Below are positions 7,776 to 18,055 of a stretch of 64,000 nt of DNA, one piece after another (position 1 is the stretch's first letter; every line of letters starts with the position of its first letter). Origin of the DNA: Pedobacter sp. PAMC26386 (GTDB lineage: Bacteria; Bacteroidota; Bacteroidia; Sphingobacteriales; Sphingobacteriaceae). Below the pieces are notes generated by a model, which was given only the letters and a program-made list of their open reading frames with translations, ran no database searches and had not been told where the DNA came from. Both the position numbers and the translations under genes were made by a program. The stretch covers positions 4,055,067 through 4,119,066 of the forward strand of contig CP060294.1 of the NCBI GenBank assembly GCA_014302835.1. Reading direction: 5' to 3'.

Positions 7776-7825
7776 AAGGATCTTTTTGGTTTGGAGGTTC
7801 AGGTATTAATTTAGAAGTTCAGGTA

Positions 7826-9577
7826 TTAAAATGCTAAAATCTGGGCGCTCATTGGCATGACCCATACTGGTATGGTATTGTCATTAATATCATTTAATTT
7901 TAGTCCGGAAAGTTGATCCTGAGCCATTTTTACCGGCTTATTTTGCAAGATTTGTGCTGGAATCTGCACCTGACTCTCCATTCTGTAATGGCGATCGAAG
8001 TTAACCAGGATCAGCAAACGCTGGTTTGCGGTATAACGGATATAACCATACATCCTTTTGTTCATATTACCACCTACAGGAATTTCCCAGAGTTCACCTT
8101 TGGCGATAGCCTCTGATGCACCTGCAAACTGAAGCAGTTTTACATAATAGTTTCTCAGCTCCTTTTGTTCAGCACCCAAATTCGCGCCGTCAAAAGCCCC
8201 ACCGTTCATCCATTTCTGATGTTCAGGTATCCCCCAGTAATCAAAGATAGTTGTCCGGTTATCTTCTCCGCCAAATCCTTCTGCACCTCTGCCTGGCTCT
8301 CCTACTTCCTGACCAAAATAGGTCATCACCGGGCCACCGGATAAAGTAGCGGAAACAACCATTGCCGGCAGTGCTAATTCTGCCTGTCCGGCAAAACCAG
8401 CCGAAGCGATCCGCTCTTCATCATGGTTCTCCAGGAAACGAAGCATATGATCTCCGAAGCCGGCACTTTCCTGTTGCCATACTTTCCTGATATCATTGAC
8501 ATCTGCATTATCTTCACTTCTGATCAATTTCTTTAAACCATCGTATAAGCCTACTTTATCATATAAATAATCAAATTTACCAGTAGTCAGGAATGATTGA
8601 TAAGTACCAGGATCATAAGCTTCACCGATAAAAATAAGTTCAGGTTTTACTTTTTTGACTTCTGGAATTACCCATTGCCAAAATGCAAGAGGAACCATTT
8701 CGGCCATATCACAGCGAAACCCATCTACTCCTTTATTTGTCCAGTAAACCAGGATATCTCTCATTTTGGTCCAGACAGCAGGTGTTGGGTTAAAATATTG
8801 CTTTGCACCGTTTTGCTGATCTACACCGTAGTTTAATTTGATCGTTTCATACCAATCATCTACAGAGGGTCTTTCTGAAAAAACATTATTTCCTGTCGCC
8901 TTTGCTGGTGACTCTACATAATTTTCCTGCTGTAACACAGAAAGAGGTGTTTGCTGATCTGATTTTGGAGCCGGAACAATAAAGTCTTTTCCAGGCACAT
9001 AATAATAGTCGTTAGCAGGGCTGAAAGCTAAATGGACATCATCACCCTCGCCAAAATCTTTAACACCCACAGGCTTCATTTTAGACTGATACTGACGCGC
9101 TACATGATTAGGTACAAAGTCAATAATAACTTTTAATCCTTTTGCATGTGTTCTTTGAATCAGAGCCTCAAACTCAGCCATTCTCTGATTGACATGAACT
9201 GATAAGTCTGGATCTACATCATAATAATCTCTGATCGCATAAGGAGAACCTGCTCTGCCTTTAACAACTTTAGCGTTATTAGCCGGTAACCCAGCATAAG
9301 GAGTTAAGGTCGCATGAGAAATTACACCGGTAAACCAGACATGTGTTGTTCCCAGTTCCTTAATTCCATCAAGAGCCTGGTTCGTAATGTCATTAAATTT
9401 ACCAGTACCATTCTGCTCAATAGTTCCATATGGAATATTGCTTTGCTGCCTATTGCCAAATAATCTCGGCAAAAGTTGGTAAATCATTATCTTTTTGTCA
9501 TTCTGCGCCATAATCCTATTTATAAATCCTGAAAACAGTAAGAAAACTACAGTTAAAATCCAGTAACGGCTTTTCAT
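7826..9577 (-). CDS. Secreted alpha-amylase family glycoside hydrolase (GH13)
   Basis: 583 residues with a signal peptide (residues 1-25, ending IMAQ). All four GH13 motifs are visible: DFVPNHVAR (153-161), GFRCDMAEM with nucleophile Asp290, FIGEAYD with acid Glu319, and FLENHDEERI with Asp386. A beta-sandwich C-terminal domain follows. It should cleave alpha-1,4-glucans or maltodextrins in the periplasm. Its ATG overlaps the stop of the GH65 gene (ATGA at 9574-9577), so the two are translationally coupled within the starch operon. Confidence 0.93.
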   Translation of the reverse strand: MKSRYWILTVVFLLFSGFINRIMAQNDKKIMIYQLLPRLFGNRQQSNIPYGTIEQNGTGKFNDITNQALDGIKELGTTHVWFTGVISHATLTPYAGLPANNAKVVKGRAGSPYAIRDYYDVDPDLSVHVNQRMAEFEALIQRTHAKGLKVIIDFVPNHVARQYQSKMKPVGVKDFGEGDDVHLAFSPANDYYYVPGKDFIVPAPKSDQQTPLSVLQQENYVESPAKATGNNVFSERPSVDDWYETIKLNYGVDQQNGAKQYFNPTPAVWTKMRDILVYWTNKGVDGFRCDMAEMVPLAFWQWVIPEVKKVKPELIFIGEAYDPGTYQSFLTTGKFDYLYDKVGLYDGLKKLIRSEDNADVNDIRKVWQQESAGFGDHMLRFLENHDEERIASAGFAGQAELALPAMVVSATLSGGPVMTYFGQEVGEPGRGAEGFGGEDNRTTIFDYWGIPEHQKWMNGGAFDGANLGAEQKELRNYYVKLLQFAGASEAIAKGELWEIPVGGNMNKRMYGYIRYTANQRLLILVNFDRHYRMESQVQIPAQILQNKPVKMAQDQLSGLKLNDINDNTIPVWVMPMSAQILAF

Positions 9578-11895
9578 ACCAATAGTCCCTTATAATTAAT
9601 TACTGTTTCACCTGCTGAAACTGGGTGTAGCTTATTCAATATATTAATGTGCAACAACTCTGGACTGGTCGTGTTGATGATCATCTCTTCTTTTGTAATC
9701 TTCACATTCAACTGAATTCCACGGAATCCAACTGTAAAAGCAAATGATGACCACTGTTCTGGAAGAAATGGATTGAATGAGAGTGTATTATCTCTTACAC
9801 GCATTCCGCCAAATCCTTCTACAATACTCATCCATGTTCCTGCCATAGAGGTAATATGTAAACCATCCTCTGTATCGTTGTTATAATCATCCAGATCTAA
9901 ACGTGCCGTACGCAGATAAAATTCGTAAGCTCTGTCTCCATCATTCAGCTTAGCCGCTAAAATACTGTGAACACAAGGAGATAAAGAGCTTTCATGTACC
10001 GTTCTGGATTCGTAAAAATCAAAGTTACGTTTTAACGATTCCAGGTCATAATCCTCTTCAAAGAAGTACATCCCTTGTAAAACATCTGCCTGTTTAATGA
10101 AACAAGAACGCAGGATTCTGTCCCAACTCCATTTCTGGTTTAACGGACGTTCTGATGCCGGTAAATCTTTAACCAGAATTTGTTCTTTATCCAGATAGCC
10201 ATCCTGCTGAAGAAATACACCTTGTTTTTCGTCATAAGGAAGATAGATATTCTCTGAGATCTGTTTCCAATCTGAAAATTCAGTATCTTCCAATAAAGTC
10301 GTTTTAACGACAATACGCTGGTATTGCTCCGGATCATTCTCCTTAACGATACCGGCAGCTTCCGCAGCATATTTTAAACACCAGGCGGCTAAAGTATTGG
10401 TATACCAGTTGTTGTTAATATTGTTTTCGTACTCATTTGGCCCAGTCACCCCAAGCATGACGTATTGCTCTTTGTCTGCGCTCCAGTTTACTCTTTGTTT
10501 CCAGAAGCGGGCAATCCCGATCAATACTTCTAGTCCGTATTCATTTAGATAAGAAGAATCACCGGTATACCTGATATAGTTAAAAATCGCAAAAGCTATC
10601 GCTCCATTTCTGTGAATCTCTTCAAAAGTGATTTCCCATTCGTTGTGACATTCTTCGCCGTTCATGGTCACCATGGGATATAAGGCTGCACCTTTATTAA
10701 ACCCCAATTTCGCTGCATTTTCAATAGCTTTTTCGAGGTGTTTATAACGGTAGATCAACAGGTTTCTGGAAACTTCCTGAGGCGCAGTTGATAAATAGAA
10801 AGGAATGCAATACGCTTCAGTATCCCAATAAGTAGAACCTCCGTATTTTTCTCCTGTAAACCCTTTCGGACCAATATTTAAACGGGCATCTTTTCCGGTA
10901 TAAGTTTGATTGAGCTGAAAAATGTTAAAACGGATAGCTTGCTGAGCAGCTACATCTCCCTCAATAATAATATCACCTTCCTGCCATTTGGTTGCCCATG
11001 CCGCAGCTTGTTCTTTCAATAATTCATCAAAACCTTTTGCTACCGCAGCATTGACTACTTCCTGTGCTTTTTGTAGTAAATCTGATACAGCATAGTTTTG
11101 TGAAGATAGATTAGTTGCTATTTTATAAATAGCAACTCCTTCATTTTGAACCAGGTCAAGCAAAACACTTTCTGAAAGATATTTTTCACGGTTAGTCGTG
11201 TCTATGGCAAGCTGAACCGTTTTATCGTTTTTAATCACTAACGTTTTTACCCCGGTAATTACATCAAAAGCTGTTTTCTTTGTCCGTAAAGTTAAATAAG
11301 AACCGTCCGTATGCTGTAATCTGCTTACTTCATCCCAGAATTTCTCTTCATAATTTGAATCCTGATTTTTCACATCACCATCAATGAAGGAATGTAATTC
11401 TAGTTTCCCAGAGAAATTAAGTGGTGTTAACTGGTAGCATAAAGCTGCAATTTCATCATTGGCAATACTGAAGAAACGCTGAGATCTTACTTTAACTTGT
11501 TTACCCGAAGCCAGCTCAGCAGTAAACGTACGTTCCAGATAGCCTTCTTTCATATTCAAAACACGTTTGAAGGCAGTTATCTTACAAAGGTTTAAGTCCA
11601 GAACTTCCCCATCAAGTTTAAGTTCCAGTCCCATCCAGTCTGCTGCATTCAATACTTTAGCAAAATATTCAGGGTATCCATTTTTCCACCAGCCTACGCG
11701 AGTTTTATCCGGATAATATACCCCTGCAACATAATTTCCCTGCAAGGTGTCACCAGTATAGGTCTCTTCAAAGTTTGCACGTTGTCCCATACGGCCATTA
11801 CCCAAACTAAATATACTTTCTGAGATCTTGTTCAAATGTGCATCAAAATCATTTTCTATGATGTTCCACTCTTCTGCTTCTATGTAATTCTTCAT
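9574..11895 (-). CDS. GH65 family maltose phosphorylase
   Basis: 773 residues with no signal peptide, so cytosolic. It is full length for GH65: an N-terminal beta-sandwich, then the (alpha/alpha)6 barrel with STYWDTEAYCIPFYL (354-368), CHNEWEITFEEIHRNGAIAF (416-435) and TGPNEYENNINNN, where Glu488 is the expected general acid. It splits maltose with phosphate into glucose and beta-glucose-1-phosphate. The specificity for maltose over kojibiose or trehalose is inferred from the starch locus. A beta-phosphoglucomutase gene sits 2 bp upstream, the classic partner that uses the beta-G1P. Confidence 0.93.
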   Translation of the reverse strand: MKNYIEAEEWNIIENDFDAHLNKISESIFSLGNGRMGQRANFEETYTGDTLQGNYVAGVYYPDKTRVGWWKNGYPEYFAKVLNAADWMGLELKLDGEVLDLNLCKITAFKRVLNMKEGYLERTFTAELASGKQVKVRSQRFFSIANDEIAALCYQLTPLNFSGKLELHSFIDGDVKNQDSNYEEKFWDEVSRLQHTDGSYLTLRTKKTAFDVITGVKTLVIKNDKTVQLAIDTTNREKYLSESVLLDLVQNEGVAIYKIATNLSSQNYAVSDLLQKAQEVVNAAVAKGFDELLKEQAAAWATKWQEGDIIIEGDVAAQQAIRFNIFQLNQTYTGKDARLNIGPKGFTGEKYGGSTYWDTEAYCIPFYLSTAPQEVSRNLLIYRYKHLEKAIENAAKLGFNKGAALYPMVTMNGEECHNEWEITFEEIHRNGAIAFAIFNYIRYTGDSSYLNEYGLEVLIGIARFWKQRVNWSADKEQYVMLGVTGPNEYENNINNNWYTNTLAAWCLKYAAEAAGIVKENDPEQYQRIVVKTTLLEDTEFSDWKQISENIYLPYDEKQGVFLQQDGYLDKEQILVKDLPASERPLNQKWSWDRILRSCFIKQADVLQGMYFFEEDYDLESLKRNFDFYESRTVHESSLSPCVHSILAAKLNDGDRAYEFYLRTARLDLDDYNNDTEDGLHITSMAGTWMSIVEGFGGMRVRDNTLSFNPFLPEQWSSFAFTVGFRGIQLNVKITKEEMIINTTSPELLHINILNKLHPVSAGETVINYKGLLV

Positions 11896-11897
11896 GT

Positions 11898-12584
11898 TTA
11901 CCCTTTTGCGCTACGCTTTTCCTTAACTAGATTAATCAACTCTTCAACGGTGATTGTTGAGAGGTCTTTGTGAAACTCATCTGCTCCTGGCAAATTCGCT
12001 TCTGTTCCAATACCTATTACGGCCATCTTCGCTGCAATTGCGGCCTGCACACCTGCTGCTGCATCTTCAAAAACAATACAGTCAATAGCAGCTGCGCCTA
12101 ATAATTCTGCTCCCTTAATAAAAACTTCAGGATCAGGCTTTGAAGTAGTTACGGCATTACCATCTACTATTGCATCAAAGAAATGAGTCAGTTCAGTTCT
12201 TTCCAGGATTAATCCCGAATTCTTACTAGCCGAACCTAAGGCAATTTTAATTCTCTGGGCTTTCAATGCTTTCAAGAGTTCAAGAGACCCAGGCAATACT
12301 TCAGAAACAGACATTTTATTAATCATATCTACGTACCAGCTATTTTTTAAAGTAGCTAGTTCTTCCTTTTCTACTGCTGTTTTAGTTACCCCTCCCCAAT
12401 TTAAAATCATATCCAGAGAGCGCATTCTGTTTACGCCTTTAAGTTGTTCGTTCTGTGCTTCACTAAAATCGAAACCCAATGAATTGGCTAGTTTCTTCCA
12501 TGCCTTATAATGATAAACCGCAGTATCTACCAATACGCCGTCCAAATCAAAAATGCATGCTATAGTTGTCTGTTTCATCTTCAA
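11898..12584 (-). CDS. pgmB: Beta-phosphoglucomutase (HAD family)
   Basis: 228 residues. The HAD motif I FDLDGVLVDT has Asp13 (nucleophile) and Asp15 (general acid/base). The beta-PGM cap motif KGVNRMRSLDMIL lies near residues 49-61, with SASKNSG (motif II) and KPDPEVF plus FEDAAAGVQAA (motifs III/IV). It converts beta-glucose-1-phosphate to glucose-6-phosphate in the cytosol, feeding glycolysis. It is 2 bp from the GH65 maltose phosphorylase gene, whose product is its substrate. Confidence 0.95.
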   Translation of the reverse strand: MKMKQTTIACIFDLDGVLVDTAVYHYKAWKKLANSLGFDFSEAQNEQLKGVNRMRSLDMILNWGGVTKTAVEKEELATLKNSWYVDMINKMSVSEVLPGSLELLKALKAQRIKIALGSASKNSGLILERTELTHFFDAIVDGNAVTTSKPDPEVFIKGAELLGAAAIDCIVFEDAAAGVQAAIAAKMAVIGIGTEANLPGADEFHKDLSTITVEELINLVKEKRSAKG

Positions 12585-12631
12585 TCTTTTTTATAGGTAA
12601 TGAATCTGTATGGAAAATACAAACTCATCTA

Positions 12632-14479
12632 TTAATTCAATTCCAGTACCAGTGTTGTTTTAGCAGGTACATTAATAGTTTTAACTGTATTTAATTTCTC
12701 TCCGCTGATTACATTGACTGCTGAGTTTGTATTTTTCATTCTTTCTGCAAATCTTGAAGTATCAAGCACTTTAGCTTTATCCTCACTGTTCAGGATGACC
12801 ATCACGTCTTTATTTCCTTCAGTAAGATACCTGAAATAAACATACAGACCATTTTCCGGCACAAATTGCATCATTTTCCCAGTTTGTAATGCTGGATTGC
12901 CTTTTCTGTAAAGAGCGAGTTTACTGACAAAATTCCAAGCTTCATTTTCTTGCTGATTACGGCCAGAAGCACTGAATTTATCTTTTGCATCACCTGCCCA
13001 GCCTCCCGGAAAATCTGAACGTACCAGACCATCAGGATCAGAATAGTTTTTCATCAAAATCTCTGTTCCATAATACATCTGAGGAATACCACGCATAGTT
13101 AGCAGCAAAGCCATTCCTGATTTATATTTATCCATATCTTCTTTGATCATAGAGTAAAAACGACTCATATCATGGTTATCCCAATAGATAACGTTTCTTG
13201 TTGGATCCTGATATAGGAAATCTTGTGAAACGACATTGTATAACCTGAAGATCCCATCAGTCCATCCATTTTTTCCATTCAATGCTTCATAAACTGCACT
13301 TTTCATCATGTTATCAGTCACACCAGGTAAATGAGTATCAAACCCTCTGTTCACTGTATTTCCTTGTGTAAAGTAAGCTTGTGCAGGCACGGAGTTTACC
13401 AGAGTTTCACCGAAAATAGATAAAGAAGGGAATTCCGCTTTTAACTTCAGCGCCCAGTCTGCCATATATGCGGGATCATTGTAAGCATAAGTATCTAATC
13501 TCAACCCGTCAATTCCAGCATATTCTATCCACCAGATATGGTTTTGAGTCAAGTAATTTTGTACATATGGATTTCTTTCATTCAGATCTGGCATGCTAGG
13601 TACAAACCAGCCATCCAGTTGTTTCTTTTTATCGGCCTCTGAGCTATGCGGATCCATAACCGGCTCATCGCGATAGCTTGTTTGTGTATAAACAGGCCAT
13701 TGATTCACCCAGTCTTTCATTGGCATATCTTTAAAAATCCAATGTCCTGTACCCATATGATTGTGTACAATATCTTTGATAACTTTTAAACCTTTAGCAT
13801 GCACTTTCTCTACATAGGTTTTATATAGAGCATTTGTGCCGTAACGTGGATCTATTTGATAATGATCTGTTACTGCATAACCGTGGTAAGAGGCCAATGG
13901 CATATCGTTCTCGATCTCTGGGGTCATCCAGATTGCAGTTACCCCAGTTGCTTTCAGATAATCCAAATGGTTAATTACTCCCTGAAGATCTCCGCCATGA
14001 CGGTAATACATGGAATCACGGTTCAGTTTGGCTTCTGCAAGACCTTTGACTATATCATTTGACTTATCCCCGTTAGAGAAACGGTCAGGCATCAACAGGT
14101 AGATAAAATCCTGATTGGTTACCCCTTGAATGCGGGGACTTGAATTATCTTTGTTTTTCAGCTCATAGCTATATTCGGATACTTTTTTCCCCCTATCCAG
14201 AAACGTAATCGGAAATTTACCCGCTTTAGTTTCCGCAGCAATTTCCAGATCAACAAACAGGTAATTCGGATTCTCCACTTGGTGAACTTCAATCAATTTT
14301 ACGCCCGGATAATTTAGCTGTACCGTATATGCTGCAATATTTTTACCATGAACCAATAACTGAAGTTTCGGATTTTTCATGCCTACCCACCAGAACATGG
14401 GCTCTACATGGTCAAATTTAGGTTGTGCCCAAACGTTTCCGGCCAACAGAACAAATAGAATGATTAATAGTTTCTTCAT
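12632..14479 (-). CDS. SusA-like neopullulanase/cyclomaltodextrinase (GH13)
   Basis: 615 residues with a signal peptide (MKKLLIILFVLLAGNVWAQ). The N-terminal beta domain (20-115) matches the cyclomaltodextrinase N-domain. The catalytic barrel has DIVHNHMG (237-244), GLRLDTYAY with nucleophile Asp329, FGETLVN with Glu358, and WDNHDMSRF with Asp437. A C-terminal beta domain ends in TLVLELN. In the periplasm it would cut imported malto-oligosaccharides, as SusA does in Bacteroides. It lies 11 bp after the GH31 gene. Confidence 0.93.
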   Translation of the reverse strand: MKKLLIILFVLLAGNVWAQPKFDHVEPMFWWVGMKNPKLQLLVHGKNIAAYTVQLNYPGVKLIEVHQVENPNYLFVDLEIAAETKAGKFPITFLDRGKKVSEYSYELKNKDNSSPRIQGVTNQDFIYLLMPDRFSNGDKSNDIVKGLAEAKLNRDSMYYRHGGDLQGVINHLDYLKATGVTAIWMTPEIENDMPLASYHGYAVTDHYQIDPRYGTNALYKTYVEKVHAKGLKVIKDIVHNHMGTGHWIFKDMPMKDWVNQWPVYTQTSYRDEPVMDPHSSEADKKKQLDGWFVPSMPDLNERNPYVQNYLTQNHIWWIEYAGIDGLRLDTYAYNDPAYMADWALKLKAEFPSLSIFGETLVNSVPAQAYFTQGNTVNRGFDTHLPGVTDNMMKSAVYEALNGKNGWTDGIFRLYNVVSQDFLYQDPTRNVIYWDNHDMSRFYSMIKEDMDKYKSGMALLLTMRGIPQMYYGTEILMKNYSDPDGLVRSDFPGGWAGDAKDKFSASGRNQQENEAWNFVSKLALYRKGNPALQTGKMMQFVPENGLYVYFRYLTEGNKDVMVILNSEDKAKVLDTSRFAERMKNTNSAVNVISGEKLNTVKTINVPAKTTLVLELN

Positions 14480-14490
14480 TTTTAAGGAGA

Positions 14491-16935
14491 TTAATAGGTG
14501 ATCACAAATTGAGCAGAAGTGTTGTTCAGGGTGATACTTTTAACCTTTGCACCTTCTACCGGATTTGCAGTTCCCTGAGGATCGAACTTGGAAATAGGGG
14601 TAAGAAATGAATTCATTTCTTCCTTACTGTTATTTAATTTATCTGCTACGCTAAAACCATGAAAAACCAATTTAAGCTGATTGAATTTTGACTTCAAAGC
14701 ACCTTCGGTTTTCTCAAATATAATATTCTGTTTTACAGGATCATAGCTAATCGTGCGTTTATAAAAATCACCCTTTTCATAATTAAAGGTCTGACCGTCA
14801 TCTTCATAATACACAAAAGAATTATTCACTGTTCCTTTATAAATATGCAGGACGAGGGTGTCAGTTGGCTTTTCCTGAGTAGATTGAACCAATGATTGCA
14901 TGGGTACAATACTGCTTTCTTTTACATATACAGGAAGCTTGTTTTTAGATAAGCGCAGAATTTTCTCTGTAGCTCCCGTTTGTGTTTCATCTGTATACAG
15001 ATCATACCATAATCCTTTGGGGAAATAAGCATTCCCGAATTCTTTGGTGCTTTCAAATGGCAGCACCATAAATGCTTTACCGAACAGGTATTGATTCTGA
15101 AACTGGGTATCAAACACTTTTGCATCGAACGTGTAGTCTATAGCTAGTGTTCTCATCACTGGTAATCCGTTCTGCGTAGCTTCAAAGAAAGTAGCATACA
15201 AATACGGCATTAGTTTATAACGGAGGTTGATGTAATTTCTGGAAACTTCCAATACTTCTTCTCCATGTGTCCAGGGCTCAGAAGATTGCGTGTTCACAGC
15301 CGCATGGTTACGGAAATATGGATTAAACGCACCAATCTGAACCCATCTGGCAAACAGAGAATTGCTTGGCGTACCGATAAATCCGCCAATGTCCATTCCT
15401 GCAAAAGGAACGCCACTCAAACCTAAACTATTAATCAGACGCACACCTAATAACATGTGATCTTCTTCCGGACGGTTATCCCCTGTCCAGATCGCAGTGT
15501 AACGTTGCAAACCTGCATAACCTGCACGTGTTAAAATGAACGGGCGTTTATTACCCATAGATTCTTTTGCGCCTTCATAACTTGAGCGGGCCATTTGCAA
15601 TCCATAGACATTATGTGCTTGTTTGTGACTTGCAATTGCACCATCATAATTGAATAGTACGTTATTTGGCATTTTGTTTCCCCAGGTAGCAATTTCGTTC
15701 ATATCATTCCAGATACCTGAAACACCTGTATTCGCGAAAAACTTAACCTCATTTCTCCACCATGATCTTCCTTTTTCGCCGGTAAAATCAGGGAAGTTGC
15801 ACCATCCCGGCCAAACCTGCCCAGAGTAATTTGTACTGTCTGGGTATTTGATAAATATATTTTCTTTCAGGCCGCTTTCGTAAGCCTGATAACCTTTTTC
15901 TACTTTAATTCCCGGGTCTACGATTACCGTGGTGGTAAAACCCATGTCTGCCAGCTTTTTATTCATAGCCAGTGGATTTGGGAAACGTGATTTGTCCCAG
16001 GTGAATAATTTATACTGGTCCATGTAATGGATATCCAGTGTAATTCCATCTGCGGGAATCTTCTTTTCTCTCAGAGTTTGCGCAATACGCAAAACTTCTG
16101 TTTCGGGGTAATAAGTATATCTGTTTTGCTGATAGCCCAAACTCCACAGGGGTGGTAAATTCATGCGCCCTGTTAAAGCGGTATAAGAGGTAATAATATC
16201 TGCCAGACGTTTATGGTAAATGAAATAGTAATTCATTTCTCCATCTTGTGCGCCAAAAGACGAAAACCTGTCATTACTGGCACCAAAGTTAAAATCGCTC
16301 TGATAAGTGTTGTCCAGAAATATACCATAGTTTAAGCCATGGTGTATTCCCATATAAAAGGGTATCGTAGAATAGATCGGGTCCTGTCCGGCTGAATAAC
16401 CGTAGGCATCAAAATTCCAGTTGGTGTACCCGCTACCTTTACGATCCAGGTTGCCGGTCTTTTCTCCCAGACCAACAAAGCGTTCACCTTCCTGCATTTT
16501 TTTGTAAGTCGTCACTTCATTGGCAACCCACGAAGTAGTCAATCCTTTTTCATCCTGACTGATCACCTGATTATCTAAAGTATAAAAAGTGATGCTATAA
16601 GGCTTTTTAGTAATTTTTGCTTTAAGCGAATCGGTGATTAACGTAATCTCCTGCTCATTTTGAGTAACGGAGATCTTGGTTTTAACAGGTTTAGCGATGA
16701 CTGCATAAGAAAAGTCTTTGCCGAGATTCTTTTGATCTAACCTGACCCTGATGATAGACGGACTGTAAACTGTTAACTCACCGTGTGCATTTGCTGTCGT
16801 GAATTCGACCTTTTGTCCGGCAATATTTACCGAGGTAATATTTCCTGTACTCCGTACCGGATTGCTTTGTGCAAAGGTCAGAACAGGAAAAGTTAAAAGC
16901 AGCAGCAGTTTAGGGATCGTAGTCAGTTGTCTCAT
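14491..16935 (-). CDS. Secreted alpha-glucosidase (GH31)
   Basis: The start at ATG 16935 is preferred over an upstream ATG at 16968, because it begins directly with a good signal peptide (MRQLTTIPKLLLLLTFPVLT). That gives 814 residues. GH31 features are the galactose-mutarotase-like N-domain (RFVGLGEKTGNLDRKG), the barrel start DGITLDIHYMD, the nucleophile motif GIWNDMNE (Asp411) and an acid/base Asp in IWTGDNRPEED. It removes terminal glucose from alpha-glucans in the periplasm. It occupies the place that GH97 SusB has in the Bacteroides sus operon. A stem-loop (16972-17000) separates it from susE. Confidence 0.93.
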   Translation of the reverse strand: MRQLTTIPKLLLLLTFPVLTFAQSNPVRSTGNITSVNIAGQKVEFTTANAHGELTVYSPSIIRVRLDQKNLGKDFSYAVIAKPVKTKISVTQNEQEITLITDSLKAKITKKPYSITFYTLDNQVISQDEKGLTTSWVANEVTTYKKMQEGERFVGLGEKTGNLDRKGSGYTNWNFDAYGYSAGQDPIYSTIPFYMGIHHGLNYGIFLDNTYQSDFNFGASNDRFSSFGAQDGEMNYYFIYHKRLADIITSYTALTGRMNLPPLWSLGYQQNRYTYYPETEVLRIAQTLREKKIPADGITLDIHYMDQYKLFTWDKSRFPNPLAMNKKLADMGFTTTVIVDPGIKVEKGYQAYESGLKENIFIKYPDSTNYSGQVWPGWCNFPDFTGEKGRSWWRNEVKFFANTGVSGIWNDMNEIATWGNKMPNNVLFNYDGAIASHKQAHNVYGLQMARSSYEGAKESMGNKRPFILTRAGYAGLQRYTAIWTGDNRPEEDHMLLGVRLINSLGLSGVPFAGMDIGGFIGTPSNSLFARWVQIGAFNPYFRNHAAVNTQSSEPWTHGEEVLEVSRNYINLRYKLMPYLYATFFEATQNGLPVMRTLAIDYTFDAKVFDTQFQNQYLFGKAFMVLPFESTKEFGNAYFPKGLWYDLYTDETQTGATEKILRLSKNKLPVYVKESSIVPMQSLVQSTQEKPTDTLVLHIYKGTVNNSFVYYEDDGQTFNYEKGDFYKRTISYDPVKQNIIFEKTEGALKSKFNQLKLVFHGFSVADKLNNSKEEMNSFLTPISKFDPQGTANPVEGAKVKSITLNNTSAQFVITY

Positions 16936-16971
16936 ATGGACCGGAAAAATTAGTATGCGGATTAACATAGG

Positions 16972-17000
16972 AAATGCCCTGAAGAGAATTCAGGGCATTT
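16972..17000 (-). terminator. Stem-loop between susE-like gene and GH31 gene
   Basis: A perfect 12-bp stem (AAATGCCCTGAA, 16972-16983, pairing with 16989-17000) encloses a GAGAA loop. It falls between two genes of the same operon and has no long U-tract on the minus strand. It is probably a partial terminator or an mRNA-stabilising hairpin that raises susCDE expression over the enzyme genes. The hairpin is seen; its role is inferred. Confidence 0.6.
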
Positions 17001-17007
17001 CGGTATT

Positions 17008-18036
17008 TTATTGTTTAACTACACTGTAAGTGTAATTACCTGGATTACTCAGGTTTAATGTGATTTTATAAGTTCCGGCAGCAGCAATTATAATATTACT
17101 GCCCTTAGGATCTGGTACACCTTCTTTATCCCCGTAACTGATGGCATCAGTACCGTTAGCTCTGAATTTAAATGAACCAGCAGATAAAGCTTTAGTAACT
17201 GTCCAGACATGACCAGCAGTATCATAAGTCATCGCTGCATCACTGGCACCTGTAGCATCACCAATTATTGCCCATACTGTCTTAGTCACTGAATAAGTAA
17301 GCACTTTGATATCGGCTTTAATCAGGTAATATCCTGCGCCCTCCGTATGCAAATTGTCACCACCTCCCTGATTAAGAGTACCTGGTGCTGAAGTACCATA
17401 ATTTACATGAGCCCAGTCAGCAGCCGAGGTTAATTTATAATCTGTAGTTGCATCAGGAAAATAAACATATCCTTCATAAGCACCATTATCTGGTACAGAA
17501 GAAATTCTTGCCGCAGTAGGTTTATCTGGTAGCCAATTCTGATAAGAACCAGGAACATATAATGAAGGGTAGATAATAATAATCTGATAAGGGGTTATTG
17601 TAATTGGCAGAACATTGGAATAAGCTGGTGTATATTTATCACTAACACTAGCTTTAATTCTCACTTCAACTTTACCAGCCATAGCAGGAGTAAGTTTCAG
17701 CTGATTCACTAAACTATTAATCTCTGCAACCGTAAAAGTTTTAGTCAAAAGTGTATTCAACGCCACCTCTTTTGGAGCTTTAAAACTATTCCCTGCAACA
17801 TCCATTTGCAAGGCATAAGATAATCCTGCACTATAACCAAATGAGGAAGTTGTCCAGTTGAATGCAACGGCTGTTTTTACTGCACTTGCACTGTCCAGCA
17901 CCAGGGCTGTTTGTGTAGATGTTAAAACTGGTGCTGTGCCGTTACCAGCCACAATCCTGGTTTCATCCTTTTTACATGACACAAATAATAGCAGGAAAAG
18001 GCTATAAGTCATGGCTTTTATATATAATGATTTCAT
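17008..18036 (-). CDS. SusE-like outer-membrane starch-binding lipoprotein
   Basis: 342 residues with a lipoprotein signal peptide ending FVSC, lipidated Cys21. An Ig-like N-terminal SusE domain (about 35-150) is followed by tandem beta-sandwich carbohydrate-binding modules with repeated Trp/Tyr-rich segments (YVPGSYQNWLPDKPTAARI, TVWAIIGDATG). Such proteins sit on the cell surface and bind alpha-glucan next to SusC/SusD. It lies 19 bp downstream of susD. No separate SusF gene is present. Confidence 0.87.
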   Translation of the reverse strand: MKSLYIKAMTYSLFLLLFVSCKKDETRIVAGNGTAPVLTSTQTALVLDSASAVKTAVAFNWTTSSFGYSAGLSYALQMDVAGNSFKAPKEVALNTLLTKTFTVAEINSLVNQLKLTPAMAGKVEVRIKASVSDKYTPAYSNVLPITITPYQIIIIYPSLYVPGSYQNWLPDKPTAARISSVPDNGAYEGYVYFPDATTDYKLTSAADWAHVNYGTSAPGTLNQGGGDNLHTEGAGYYLIKADIKVLTYSVTKTVWAIIGDATGASDAAMTYDTAGHVWTVTKALSAGSFKFRANGTDAISYGDKEGVPDPKGSNIIIAAAGTYKITLNLSNPGNYTYSVVKQ

Positions 18037-18055
18037 CTCTATAATAGATTTTTGA

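Noticed and set aside
16936..16968. Upstream ATG for the GH31 gene
   Set aside because: The ATG at 16935 starts directly with the signal peptide; the 11 extra residues would disturb it.
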